DNA of 21,339 nucleotides, taken from Penium margaritaceum (lineage: Eukaryota > Streptophyta > Zygnematophyceae > Desmidiales > Peniaceae). Position 1 is the first letter of the stretch; every line of letters starts with the position of its first letter. Where the stretch lies: contig SZWC01001528.1 of the NCBI GenBank assembly GCA_023375785.1, positions 5,825-27,163 of the forward strand, read 5' to 3'. Below the pieces are notes generated by a model, which was given only the letters and a program-made list of their open reading frames with translations, was not told where the DNA came from and did no database searches. This document shows, piece by piece, positions 9,415-18,605 of this stretch. The position numbers and the translations under genes are program-made.

Positions 9415-9960
9415 TGTTGAAACTTTGCCCCTCCGCATGCCCAAGTGCGGCGCCGAGAGGCACCGACGAGCCGCCAGAGAGAGGAAAATCCTCGAAGTTG
9501 GATCTAGTATATAAAGATTGCTCAGATCCTAAAATGGATGATTGCCCCCAAAAGTTTACAAATTGCTGAATCCAATGGAAGTTGTTTCAGTGGAATCGGA
9601 CAAGTAACGAGGGAGATTTGGGCTTTCAAATTTGGGATATGAACGGCTGCTTGGGGAGTCGGCTGCGGTTCAATTGCTGGTGAAAAATCGAGCGGAACGA
9701 GTAACGAATGTCCATCTGGGGATTTTGCTCCGGAAGGCTGCCGAGACATTCTGTGGATAATATTCACCAGATCCAAAAGTTCAGTTTATTACTGAAGGCC
9801 TTCGCCAGAATCTTGGCTCGGAGTCCGAATCTAAGTAGTATGTTTTGTTACTCGGGGACTTCAGACTGTAGGTCCGCAAACAGGTTTTGAACCACATCAA
9901 TCCCCATCACCAAACTCGATGATTAACTCATCAAAACAGACCCCAAAGGCACAAGGGGCA
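9415..9960 (+). repeat. 5' LTR of element B
   Basis: It begins TGTTGAAACTTTGCCCC and ends AAGGGGCA, so it has the TG...CA form. It aligns over its whole length with the split 3' LTR. For example GTTGTTTCA and CCATCTGGGGATTTT are shared in both. The last 58 bases (about 9901-9958) differ from the 3' copy at about two positions, although the rest is much more diverged. The start is firm because the 3' copy begins at the equivalent base after a polypurine tract; the right end is set by loss of similarity. It is uninterrupted at the position where the 3' copy carries the pogo-like insertion. Confidence 0.8.
9508..9516 (+). promoter_or_regulatory. TATA box in the 5' LTR of element B
   Basis: TATATAAAG lies about 95 bases into the LTR. 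The equivalent part of the 3' LTR (near 14770) reads GTGAATCAAGG, so the motif is present only in the 5' copy. Either it was lost from the 3' copy or it arose by chance here. Confidence 0.45.
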
Positions 9961-10508
9961 CCGCCACTACGTATAGGGACATCTACGCCTCCAAAAAGGC
10001 ATTTTCATGGGTCCTTGATGTGTGAGGGCGCCTCAGCGGGCGACATGGTGCACACCGCCGACTGAACGGCTGGATTGGGACGCCGCGCTTCAGCTGATGT
10101 AGCAATAGCTACGGTGATCCAAATTGTGCACGGTTTGGTGCATTGGAGAGCTCATGACTAGCCCTAAAAACATACAGACGATGTCCATCTCAAAAAACTA
10201 ATGCAAAGTTACGTTATTCCCTTCGCAAACGTGATTGTTTTTCGGCTCTCTTCAACTCTTACAGACATAGTGTGAGGCGAGCTGGAAAGCTCACGCTTAG
10301 ACTCAAAACTCGCACAAAAGAATCTGTGAACACACAAGACCAGTTAGGCCATGTTGGAACTGCCACCACACAGCTTTTTGACAAAGGGTTATGGACCTAC
10401 GGCCTTGACTGGTCTTTACACCGTTCACAGCTTTCGTGGCAGACGGGATTGTCGTTGGGGACGACATCGCCGTCAAACTCTGAGGTCTTGGAGTGGAACA
10501 CTGCGTAA
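9961..10508 (+). other. Leader of element B, no primer-binding site found
   Basis: This lies between the end of LTR similarity and the first gag codon. A site like TGGTATCAGAG was looked for after 9960 and not found, so the site is mutated, a different tRNA is used, or the leader was rearranged. Short frames here (10272-10508 and others) have no recognisable content. Confidence 0.5.
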
Positions 10509-11320
10509 ATGGCGCAGAAGGACACGCAGCCCATCCAGAAGTATGCAAGTGGCCCAGGCTTTGGTCTATGCAGGTGGAACTTCGAGCTCCACCTCGTGCA
10601 TAAGGGGTTGTTCTGTGTCATGACAGGAACAGAAATCCGCGACAACAGCAAAAAAAGTGACTAAGGAGGCCTTCGTAAATAAGAACATGGAGGCACTCAT
10701 GCTGCTGGTATCTGGGACGGCTGAGCCGTAGTGGGGCTACTTCCAGGGCTACAAGCTGGCAGCCGAGGCTTGGCAAAAACTCTCTGCCATCCATCAATCC
10801 AAGCCGCTAGCAAACAAAATCTTTGCAATGAAACGACTCTTCATGGTGAGAATCAAGGAGGGAGATGATATCATCACTGCCATGCAGCAGATCGAGTCGC
10901 TTGCCATATAGTACAATGACGTGGAGTGGAAGATCGACTCGTAGATGTAGGAAATGACCCTCCTCATGGCCCTTCGTGATAGTTGGAGTCCTCTCATCAC
11001 TGTCGTGAGAGGTTGGATAGAGGACAAGCTCACCTATGGCACGTTCGTAGAGTACATCGGCAACGAGGCAAAACAACAGTGCTATGGATCCTCGTCTTCC
11101 TCATTGGCCCTCATCACCAAAACACACATAGTGGTGGAGGTGGGGACAAAGGAGGTGGCGGACAATGGGGTGGCAAGAAGGACGCCAAGAAGGGTACGTG
11201 CTGCAAGTGGGACAAGGAAGGCCATTGGGCCTGTGAGTGCACCAAGGAGGCAAAGGCCAGTGGCAAGGATGTCAAAGGCAAGAAGGCGTTTCTCAACAAC
11301 ACTCAAAAGCACTACCTCAA
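10509..11320 (+). pseudogene. gag: gag of copia element B, degenerate
   Basis: ATG at 10509 opens a frame starting MAQKDTQPIQ. At an A7 run (10650-10656) the coding signal moves by one frame and continues with segments typical of copia gag (UBN2/Retrotran_gag_2), such as EAWQKLSAIHQSK and KRLFMVRIKEGDD. This part has in-frame TAG at 10729, 10909, 10942 and 10948 and no TAA or TGA. A further frame change near 11100-11135 leads to a Gly-rich linker and the knuckle at 11199-11240, CCKWDKEGHWACEC. There the second zinc-binding Cys of CX2CX4HX4C is replaced by Trp. The protein would have formed the particle and bound RNA; this copy cannot. Confidence 0.8.
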
Positions 11321-14300
11321 GAAGGCTAACCAGCGATACCTTGAATCTGGAACAGGGGAGCACACCCACATCAAGAAGCTCGGGTTCATCAACTATACCA
11401 AGTCTAGTAAGTCCATAGTGGTCGCAAACAACAAGGTCGAGCCGGCGGCTGGCCAAGGAGACGTGGACGTGGAGGCGGTGTTTGGTGGAAAGCGAGTTCA
11501 GCACGTCATCAAGAACGTGCACCACGTACCTGGCTTGGCTCACATATTAAGTGTTAGCCGCTTGAAGGATAAGAAGAATGATGTTCTCTTCAAGAGAGAG
11601 GGAGCAGTTGTGCGGAAGGACGGTGGTAGAGAGCCCGTGCTGGAGGCTACGCGTGAAGGAGGCCTCTACATTGTGGCTAACAAGGTGATCCTTGTGGTGA
11701 CAGATTCAGCAGACTTGCAGGAACACACCATCAACCTCGCCAAAAGAGGGGTAGCTGATCTAAAGCTCTGGCACTGATGACTAGGGAATTCCTCACCCAC
11801 AGTCATGAAGGAGGTGGCAAAGCACAAGTTGGCACGTGGCCTTGTCATCAACGGTGCAAAAGAAGCGACAGATGCAGCAGTGCACAAAAAGTGCGGGCCT
11901 TGCATTTAGGACAAGGCACGGTGCAAATCGTTCAACGAGAACATGAATCGCTCTTTGGACGTGCTGGAGGTCGTGTACAGAGACGTGTGCGGGCCATTCA
12001 AGACGGCGTCAAAGAGCAACCCGCATTACTTTGTAACCTTCATTGCTGACTACAGCAGAAAACCCTACATATACTTCATGAAGTAGAAAGGCAAGGGCCT
12101 GGATCGGCTGAAGGAGTATGTCGCCGCAGTGGAGAGGCAGACTCACCGAAGGGTCAAAGCGTTACGCAATGACAGCGGCAGAGAGTACGTGGGCTATAGC
12201 GGGTGGATGAAGGAGCAAAACATAAAATGGGAACAACTATGCCGTATTTGCCTCGGTCAAATGCCATGGCAGAGCGGGCGAACCAGACGTTGCTGAACAT
12301 GTTTCAGACCATGTTGGTGGATGCGGAATTGCCGCAAAGCTTCTGGGCAAAATCTGTGCGTATGACTAGCTACACCGTCAACCTCACACCACAGCGGTCC
12401 AAGGGGAAGAACGGCTGGAAGATGCCGCAAGAGGTTTGGAGCGGGCGCAAGCCAAGTGTGGGGCACATGAAAGTGTTTGGGTGCAAGGCACATGCGATGG
12501 TGCAGGTTGCACAGCGGTACAACAGCAAGTTAGAGCTACGGGCAAAGCCATATATCTTCCTTGGCTATGAGAATGCGCATAAGGTAACAACGACATGGGC
12601 ATTGAATATCCAAAGGCGAGGGAGTGGTTCCAACTCCTTGACTGCGAGAAGCCGGCAGACGACCGAGTTGAGGATGTGGCATCGGAGCATGACAGTGCAC
12701 CAATGGTGGCATCCGGCATGGAGGACTCCGATGACAATCAAGCTGATGAGGTGATCCACCAGAAGGACCCGACGGATGAGGCATAAAGGGTGCCAAGAAA
12801 CTCATTTCCAGCGGAGTACTCATCGTGCATTGGTGGAAAAACCGCTGGATACGCCGCCCGTAGGGACGATGTTTTGCTGGAGCTAGAGATCCTCGGGGAG
12901 CCATCCGGTCGATTTTTCACTGGAGTGTGCAGGGTCTGAGGGATCTTGGAAGATCAATGATGTGCCACCAAAATTGTCGCGCGACATTGGGAGGCAACGT
13001 AAATCAGGGAAGTGCTTCAATGCAAGCACCGGTTGATGGATTGGCATGGCGCGGTGCATGCTGGCTGCATCAACGGAGCTGAAAACTGTGCAAGAGACGC
13101 TTGCGCGGCCCGAAGTGGATCGGTGGGACGCAGACATCAAATCTGAGTTGGCGTCCATCACAGAAACTGACATGTGGGATCTGGTTGACAGGTCGAAAGG
13201 TGCCAATGTCATCGGCTCAAAGTGGATCTTCAAGACGAAGTTCACAAAGGAAGGTGTGGTTGACAAATACAAGGTGCGGCTGGTGGTGAACAGATACGCA
13301 CAGCGTAGGGGTCAGCACTATGATGAGATGTTCGATCCCGTCCCCAAGTTCACAAGCATCTGTGCGATCTTTGCGGTGACAGCCGCGAAGGACATGGAGC
13401 TCCACCAAATGGAAGTAAGGACGGCCTTTCTCAACAACATCATAGAGGTGCCGGAGGGGGGTGGAGGTACCAGAGGGCAAGGTGTGCAAGCTGCAAAAGT
13501 CCTTGTACATGCTAAAACAATCACCAAGATGCTTGTAACAACAGATGGACAGCTTCATGGCACAACTCAGCTTCAAGCGCTGTGATTTGGATCACAGTGT
13601 GTATGTGCGGCGTGACAAGCAGCTCCATCAGATCTTCATACTCTACGTGGATGACCTAATTTTGTCCTCAATGGGCCTGTTGAGCCTGCAGCGGCTGAAA
13701 GAACAGCTGAGCAGCAGATTCCGGATGTTGGACATGGGGGAGCTGAAGTACTACCTCAGTGTGAGCATTACGCGGAACCAAAGGGCACACACGCTTGAGT
13801 TGGGGCAGGCCAAATTCATGGCCGAGGTGCTAAAGCGGTACGGCATGGAGGACTGCAAACTAGTTGGCCATCCTGTCTCCACGACGTGTGAACTGAGTGC
13901 GGCAATGTTGCCGCAAACAAAAGAAGAGCGGGAGAGTATGGCAGGGGTATCCTACAAATCGGCGGTGGGAAACCTCATGTACGCCATGGTAGTAATTCAA
14001 CCAGACTTGGCCTATGCGGTGGGCCAAGTGAGTAGGAATGTGGTGGATCCAGGGCCACTACACTAGCACACGGTCAACCGCATCCTCCACTACCTACAGT
14101 TGACGCGGCATGCGTGCTTGAGATTCGACAGCAATGGGTGGGAAGACCCCTTGCGCCTGGCTGCTATACGGATGCAGACTATGCTGGCAATGTGGACAAC
14201 CGGAAGTCCAAGTCCGGCTTTGTGTTCTTCCTTGCTGGTGTAGCGGTCTTGTGGTGCTACAGGAAGCAAGACTGCGTTGCCACCTCCACAGTGGAAGCAG

Positions 14301-14653
14301 AGTACATCGCACTGGCCGAGGCGGTCAACGAGGTGGTGTGGCTCCGCAGGTTACTGAGGGAGCCAGGCGTGCCGTAGCAAGAGCCTACTGTGGTACAAGA
14401 GGACAACACCTGCTCCATTTTGCTGACCAACAACCCGACGCAACACAAGAGGGCGAAGCACATCAACGTGCATCATCACTACGCACGGGAAATGGTTGAA
14501 AAGGGACAGGTGGTGCTACAACACTATAGCATGCACAACATGCTTGCGGATTACTTGATCAAAGTGCAACCTGTAGACAGGCACACGACGAGCGTGGCCA
14601 GGCTTGGGATGACCAGCTATGATGGACTGGAGGACACTATGGAAGATGAGTGA
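11321..14653 (+). pseudogene. pol: pol of copia element B: protease, integrase, reverse transcriptase, RNase H (degenerate)
   Basis: The protease motif reads YLESGTGEH: the catalytic Asp of DSG is Glu (GAA, 11343-11345). The pre-integrase start LWH is followed by TGA TGA (11775-11780), then LG, where the family usually has Arg codons. Integrase residues are visible: Asp 11982, Asp 12171, Glu 12272 in AMAERANQT. Reverse transcriptase spans about 13046-14060 with the active site LYVDDLI (YVDD at 13644-13655). RNase H shows Asp 14171 in YTDADYAG, Glu 14300 in AEAEYIAL and Asp 14402 in QEDN. The terminal stop is TGA 14651-14653. Internal stops are TAG at 11907, 12084, 14064 and 14375; TGA at 11775, 11778 and 13034; TAA at 12784 and 13536. 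Frame changes lie near 12230, 12590, 12790-12960, the G6 run 13456-13461, and 14140-14165. Identification is certain; the copy is dead. Confidence 0.92.
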
Positions 14654-14685
14654 GAGCAAGCAGGAGCAGCGGGCATGACAGGTGC

Positions 14686-14696
14686 AAGGGGGAGAA
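14686..14696 (+). other. Polypurine tract of element B
   Basis: AAGGGGGAGAA sits directly before the 3' LTR and 33 bases after the pol stop. This is the normal place for the plus-strand primer of an LTR retrotransposon. Confidence 0.8.
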
Positions 14697-15024
14697 CGTT
14701 GAAACTTTACCCCTCCACATGCCCAAGGGCAGCACTGGAAGGTGCCAACACATCGCCAGAGAGAGGATCTAGTGAATCAAGGATTGCTTGGATCCTAAAA
14801 TGGAGGAATACCCTTAAAGTTGATGAGCCATTGAATCCGGTGGAAGTTGTTTCACCGGAATCGGACAAGTAATGAGGGAGGTATGGGCTTCCAAAGTTGG
14901 GGTGTGCGCGGCGGCTCAGGGAGTCAGCCGTGGTTTGACTGCCGGTGAAAATATGACTGAAACAAGTAAGAAATGTCCATCTGGGGATTTTTCTCCAAAA
15001 GGCTGCCAAGGAATCCAGTGGATA
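14697..15024 (+). repeat. 3' LTR of element B, first segment
   Basis: It starts CGTTGAAACTTTACCCC, equivalent to TGTTGAAACTTTGCCCC in the 5' LTR, so the first base of the terminal TG has changed. Similarity runs to AGTGGATA at 15017-15024, where the nested transposon begins. Confidence 0.85.
15023..15024. other. TA target-site duplication, left copy
   Basis: The 5' LTR reads GTGGATAATATTCACC without interruption. In the 3' LTR GTGGATA ends at 15024 and TAATATTCACC resumes at 17645, so a single TA has become two. This is the signature of Tc1/mariner-pogo insertion. Confidence 0.85.
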
Positions 15025-15046
15025 CCCTACTGCCATTTGATTTCGT
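15025..15046 (+). repeat. Left terminal inverted repeat of the pogo-like element
   Basis: It matches the right end in reverse complement at 17 of 22 positions. The shared core is TACT-CCATT-GA-TTCGT, with mismatches at positions 2, 3, 8, 14 and 17. Confidence 0.8.
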
Positions 15047-15373
15047 TATTAAATAACTATCTATGGATGACAATTTCATTTGTTTGACAACCGATTTTAA
15101 ATTCTGAGGGTTAAAACAAATACAATTCTTTAATTGCTGGTATGACATTGGTCATAGTGGGAAGTGGTTCATTCTCGGTTATGTGATCGGTGATTTGGCC
15201 TATTTTTGCACTATTCTACGCATGTTTTGTGATTTCGTGGTCGTGTTCATACAGTCACGTGCACGTTGTCGTCGGAAAACGACGTGAAAGAAAGCGAGGC
15301 AGCGTGAGAGAGAAAAGAACGCGAGTGTAGAAATGGATAAACAGATAGACTTGTTAGAACATGGATGGTACAA

Positions 15374-17145
15374 TCAGACGACAACATCCTCATCCTCGTA
15401 GCCCTCTGGCTCTGCCATGAAACTCAAGTAGTCCACTGACGCTCCGGACGCGAAGGCTAGGTCATAGATCTTTGTGAACCCACTTGCAGCCCATGCGTTA
15501 CGGACAATTTGGGAGCTCACACGCAAATGGCCCCAACCCCGTTACATCCATCCGACGGCTGCGTCTTTGATGTGACGCATGCCCAGGTTCACGGTGTCGC
15601 TGGTTTGCAGTTGCTCGCCCACCCATGAGCTGTATGCTGTGGACACTTCGGCCTTGCAAGGACGCTGGAGCCCGACATCAGCAGGCTGGAGCTTTGATGT
15701 ACATCCAGCTGGGATGTATAGGAGAACCACCCAAGGGAACCTCTCGGCCACTTCCGGAGCGCGTAGTCGGAGTTCTCGCCGCACGGGTGGCATGCATTGG
15801 TCTTGCCTGTCCAAATCACCTGCAGTGGCAGGATCTCCCCGTCCATGCTTGATGCAATGACGGCGGTCACCTGACGCTTGTCTTCCTTACCGCACACCTT
15901 GACCTTTTGTGACCCTTTGGCGCGTACGTGTAACGAGGTGCGGGCACAAGCTGCACGCCGGTGTGGTCTGCATTCACGACAAAACAATCGTGGATGCAGT
16001 TCACACCGACGAGGAACGCGACGCGCTTGAACATGGACTCGGCGCGAGCCTCCCAGTCAGCTGGCAACTTCTGTGAGGCCGTTGTTCCGCACCGCCAGCT
16101 CCATGTCAGCTCGTCACCGATGAACTTGCGTACCCAGCTGCGACAGAAGAGCTCCTGGATGGGTCGACCATCCAGCGTGTGGACCCCACGCTCCGCGAGA
16201 ATAGAAACCACTTTCTCGCGGATGGTGATGCTGGAGAGTGGAGTCCCGGCCTCGCGCATGCAGACCAGCGATCGGACCACCTAATTCTTCAGCTCGGGAT
16301 GTTCCATGAAGTAGGACTTCCGTCCGCGACTTCCTTGGACGCGCGACGTTGTCTTTGCCACCTCTTCGATTGGCGCGCCTGGGGAGCTTGACAGTGCGGG
16401 CACGTAGATGCTGCGCAGCCGAGTGGTTCCAGGCTCGTACCAGACGTGCACCCGTCGATGGTGCTAGCTTTTCATAAATCGATGGCTGATGCGGGAGCCG
16501 GTAGTGCGCGCGCAGATGGTTGACAGATTTTTTTATGCTGCCGGTGCGAAAAACGACGGCATGGATGATGGGCACATGTCCCAATCCATACCAATCCATG
16601 TACTTCCCGCGCTTTGTCGTGCTTTCGGTGGACGATGAAGTTTCAGGTGTGGGAGGTGGCGGGGGCAGCTAAAGTGGGTTGGTGATGGCGTCAGCAACCA
16701 CGGCTGCTTTGTCCGCCACGGCATCCACGTCAAGCTCATTGATCAGCACCTCAAGCGCCGCACGCTCCAGTGCATCACGCCGCTCATCTGGAACAGCTCC
16801 AGTGGCTGACGTTTCAGTGGTGGGTGTAGATGCTGCTGCTTCGTCATCTGGCACGCGGTCGTCGTAGTCCGACTCGTCGTCCGAGAAGACAACACGTCTC
16901 CCCTTGCGCCGCGGGAGACGCTCATGGATGCTTTCGTGCGGATCACCATGCTCCGTGTTCGTGGGCATGGTCGACATTGAAGGTGCCACAGACGGAGGAA
17001 GATTCAGCGGATTCTTCCTCGGCCTTCCAGGTCCGCGGCGCGTCTTGACTGGGACAGCAGGTTTTGGTGTGGCCAAGGCACGTGCCACACGCTCTCGATT
17101 CTCCTCTGCTGAGATCTTGTCAAAGAATTGGGTCAGCGTCGTCAT
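15374..17145 (-). pseudogene. Pogo/CENP-B-type DDE transposase, defective
   Basis: Start ATG is at 17145 (MTTLTQFFDK). An AT-hook-like GRPRK (about residues 40-44) and an acidic patch FSDDESDYDD follow. Then TAG at 16671-16669, the same frame resuming, a frame change near 16455, and TAG at 16283-16281. The helix-turn-helix/CENP-B region is around 16250-16060, and the first catalytic Asp is in VVNADHTGV (15968-15966). A frame change near 15915 leads to the conserved ILPLQVIWTGKT. The last Asp is in CTSKLQPADVG (15679-15677). The stretch that should carry the middle Asp, between SDYALR and EVAERFPW near 15755, is missing and the frame changes there. A TAA at 15544-15542 precedes the probable true end TGA 15376-15374. 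The catalytic triad is therefore incomplete. Confidence 0.85.
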
Positions 17146-17622
17146 GGTGTATCAGTGGTAAGCAAAATCACCTCCGAGTTGCGCGTGGATCCTTTGCGCT
17201 GAATGCCGAACGGCGCTATCGACCGGTGGGGCGACCCGGCGGAGAGCGATGTGTGACGGCGATGCGTCCAATCAGGACTACTGGCACAGACATACGACCG
17301 TCCACCCGGATGACATCAACAGTATCGTCATCTCAGCTTCAACGTCTACTTACCGGCCACCAGTTTAGCGACTCGGTTAAACACGAAAACCAAACGTCAA
17401 CGATCAACGCGCGACAGACGACCGTTGTTAGGAAACCGTTTGGGGATTTGGACCCCCAAATGTCGGCAGCACTTCGCTCGGCCGAGGGCGAACCAGGCTC
17501 ATCAGGAAAATATTTCCTTTGCACAGACGAAAACATCACAACTTTCCTATCCTATTTCGTCCAATTTGACAAAATCTTGGCGAGGTCGAATCAAAACAAC
17601 ACTCTATAAATTATTTCAAAAG
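17146..17622. other. Subterminal region of the pogo-like element, no gene
   Basis: This lies upstream of the transposase start on the minus strand and would contain its promoter. No clear TATA element was assigned. Open frames on the plus strand (17064-17609) have no recognisable content. On the other side, 15047-15373 is likewise non-coding. Confidence 0.5.
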
Positions 17623-17644
17623 ACGAATTCGAATGGTAGTACAG
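17623..17644 (-). repeat. Right terminal inverted repeat of the pogo-like element
   Basis: It ends GAATGGTAGTACAG directly before the second TA (17645-17646), and is complementary to 15025-15046 with five mismatches. Confidence 0.8.
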
Positions 17645-17851
17645 TAATATTCACCGGATCCAATAGTGCAGTTTGTTACTGAGGGCCTTCTCCAAAATCT
17701 TGGCTCAAAGTACGAAACTCAGTAGTACGTTTTGTTCCTCAGGGACTTCGTCAAAATTCGGGCTGCAGGTCCGCGGACAGGTTTCGATCAATCCCCATCA
17801 CCAAACTCGATGATTAACTCATCAAAACAGACTCCAAAGGCACAAGGGACA
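17645..17851 (+). repeat. 3' LTR of element B, second segment
   Basis: It resumes TAATATTCACCGGATCCAA, equivalent to TAATATTCACCAGATCCAA in the 5' LTR, and ends AAGGGACA, equivalent to AAGGGGCA at 9953-9960. The combined 3' LTR is about 533 bases against 546 in the 5' copy. Confidence 0.85.
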
Positions 17852-18001
17852 CCTCCAAGGGTACAAGTCCCGTATACCCACTGACTTCGCAACTAAATAA
17901 CGTCGCACCCAGTTTCCGCATACAAAGCATGTGAGGGCCACTTTTGCAGAAACATGCGTATGACGTCCACAAAATTTATATAATACTTCCGATAGCCACT
18001 G

Positions 18002-18605
18002 TTAAAAACAAATACTTCGGATGTCCACCGTGCCTAAAATCGTGTGGAGGACGAAGTTAATCTCCGCATACCCACTTTCCACACGGGCCTGCACAGGACA
18101 ACGGCAATGAAACAGGACCCTAACGTAGCCTAGCGCAGCACCGACAGCGTGGCAGTCGACAGTGCGAGTGCACCACACAGTCTCTACATACCTCTCTGAC
18201 TTGGAGTATTTGTCGGGGCGGTCCATGATTGGTCCAGTGCAACCGCGATACTGCTGAACGTCCAATGACCGTTCACCGCTAAGTCGCATATCGCAAACAC
18301 CGTCCATGAAATGGAAAGTTCATTACCATGTTAAACTCACTGCGTGAACCGTCGTAAACAGCGTTGAACCGACGTTGTTCAACAATGCAGAAGGGACAGA
18401 CTTTAGGGTTACAGTCCGCGTCCGGACGGCTGCACGTCGTGTCCACAACGCCGTGCGTCCTGTCCCTCGCCCTTGTTACGACGAACATTGTATGGTCAAT
18501 CATCGCACACCATGAACATGTCATCCGAGGGTCGCAGGAAGGGCCGAAAGGGGTGCGGGTGGAGTACTGGATATTATGTGGACCCCTTCGTTGCCCACCG
18601 AGCAT
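18002..18605 (-). pseudogene. Cys-rich reading frame(s), unknown, low confidence
   Basis: Two minus-strand open frames abut with an overlap at 18279-18307: 18605-18279 (108 codons, ATG start) and 18307-18002 (101 codons). Joined by one frame change they give about 200 residues with about 15 Cys, including CX2C pairs TCSWC and VCPFC, and a normal share of acidic residues. That would suit a zinc-binding protein, but no family is recognised. Both frames could be chance. The 5' end overlaps the plus-strand frame starting at 18512, so at most one of the two is likely to be real in the overlap. Confidence 0.25.

Larger units (their letters stand above)
15025..17644 (-). mobile_element. Pogo-like (Tc1/mariner superfamily) DNA transposon nested in the 3' LTR of B
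   Basis: It is 2620 bases, bounded by TA on both sides and by inverted terminal repeats. The left end CCCTACTGCCATTTGATTTCGT (15025-15046) pairs with the reverse complement of 17623-17644 at 17 of 22 positions. It contains one recognisable gene, a CENP-B/DDE-type transposase on the minus strand. The uninterrupted 5' LTR of the host element serves as an empty site, so both edges are known to the base. It inserted after element B and is itself inactive. Confidence 0.87.
9415..17851 (+). mobile_element. Ty1/copia-type LTR retrotransposon B, decayed, with nested insertion
   Basis: The element runs from a 5' LTR (9415-9960) through gag and pol (10509-14653) and a polypurine tract (14686-14696) to a 3' LTR (14697-15024 continuing at 17645-17851). 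Without the 2620-base transposon inside the 3' LTR it is about 5.8 kb, a normal copia length. Protease, integrase, reverse transcriptase and RNase H appear in that order. The coding path needs about seven frame changes and contains thirteen in-frame stops, and the LTRs differ clearly, so it is an old dead copy. The 5-bp flanks CTGAT (9410-9414) and CCTCC (17852-17856) do not match, so either the target duplication has eroded or a boundary is off by some bases. Confidence 0.9.

Noticed and set aside
13456-13461. Programmed frameshift site in pol of element B (G6 run)
   Set aside because: It lies in the middle of the reverse transcriptase and is one of about seven frame changes, so decay or a homopolymer error explains it better.
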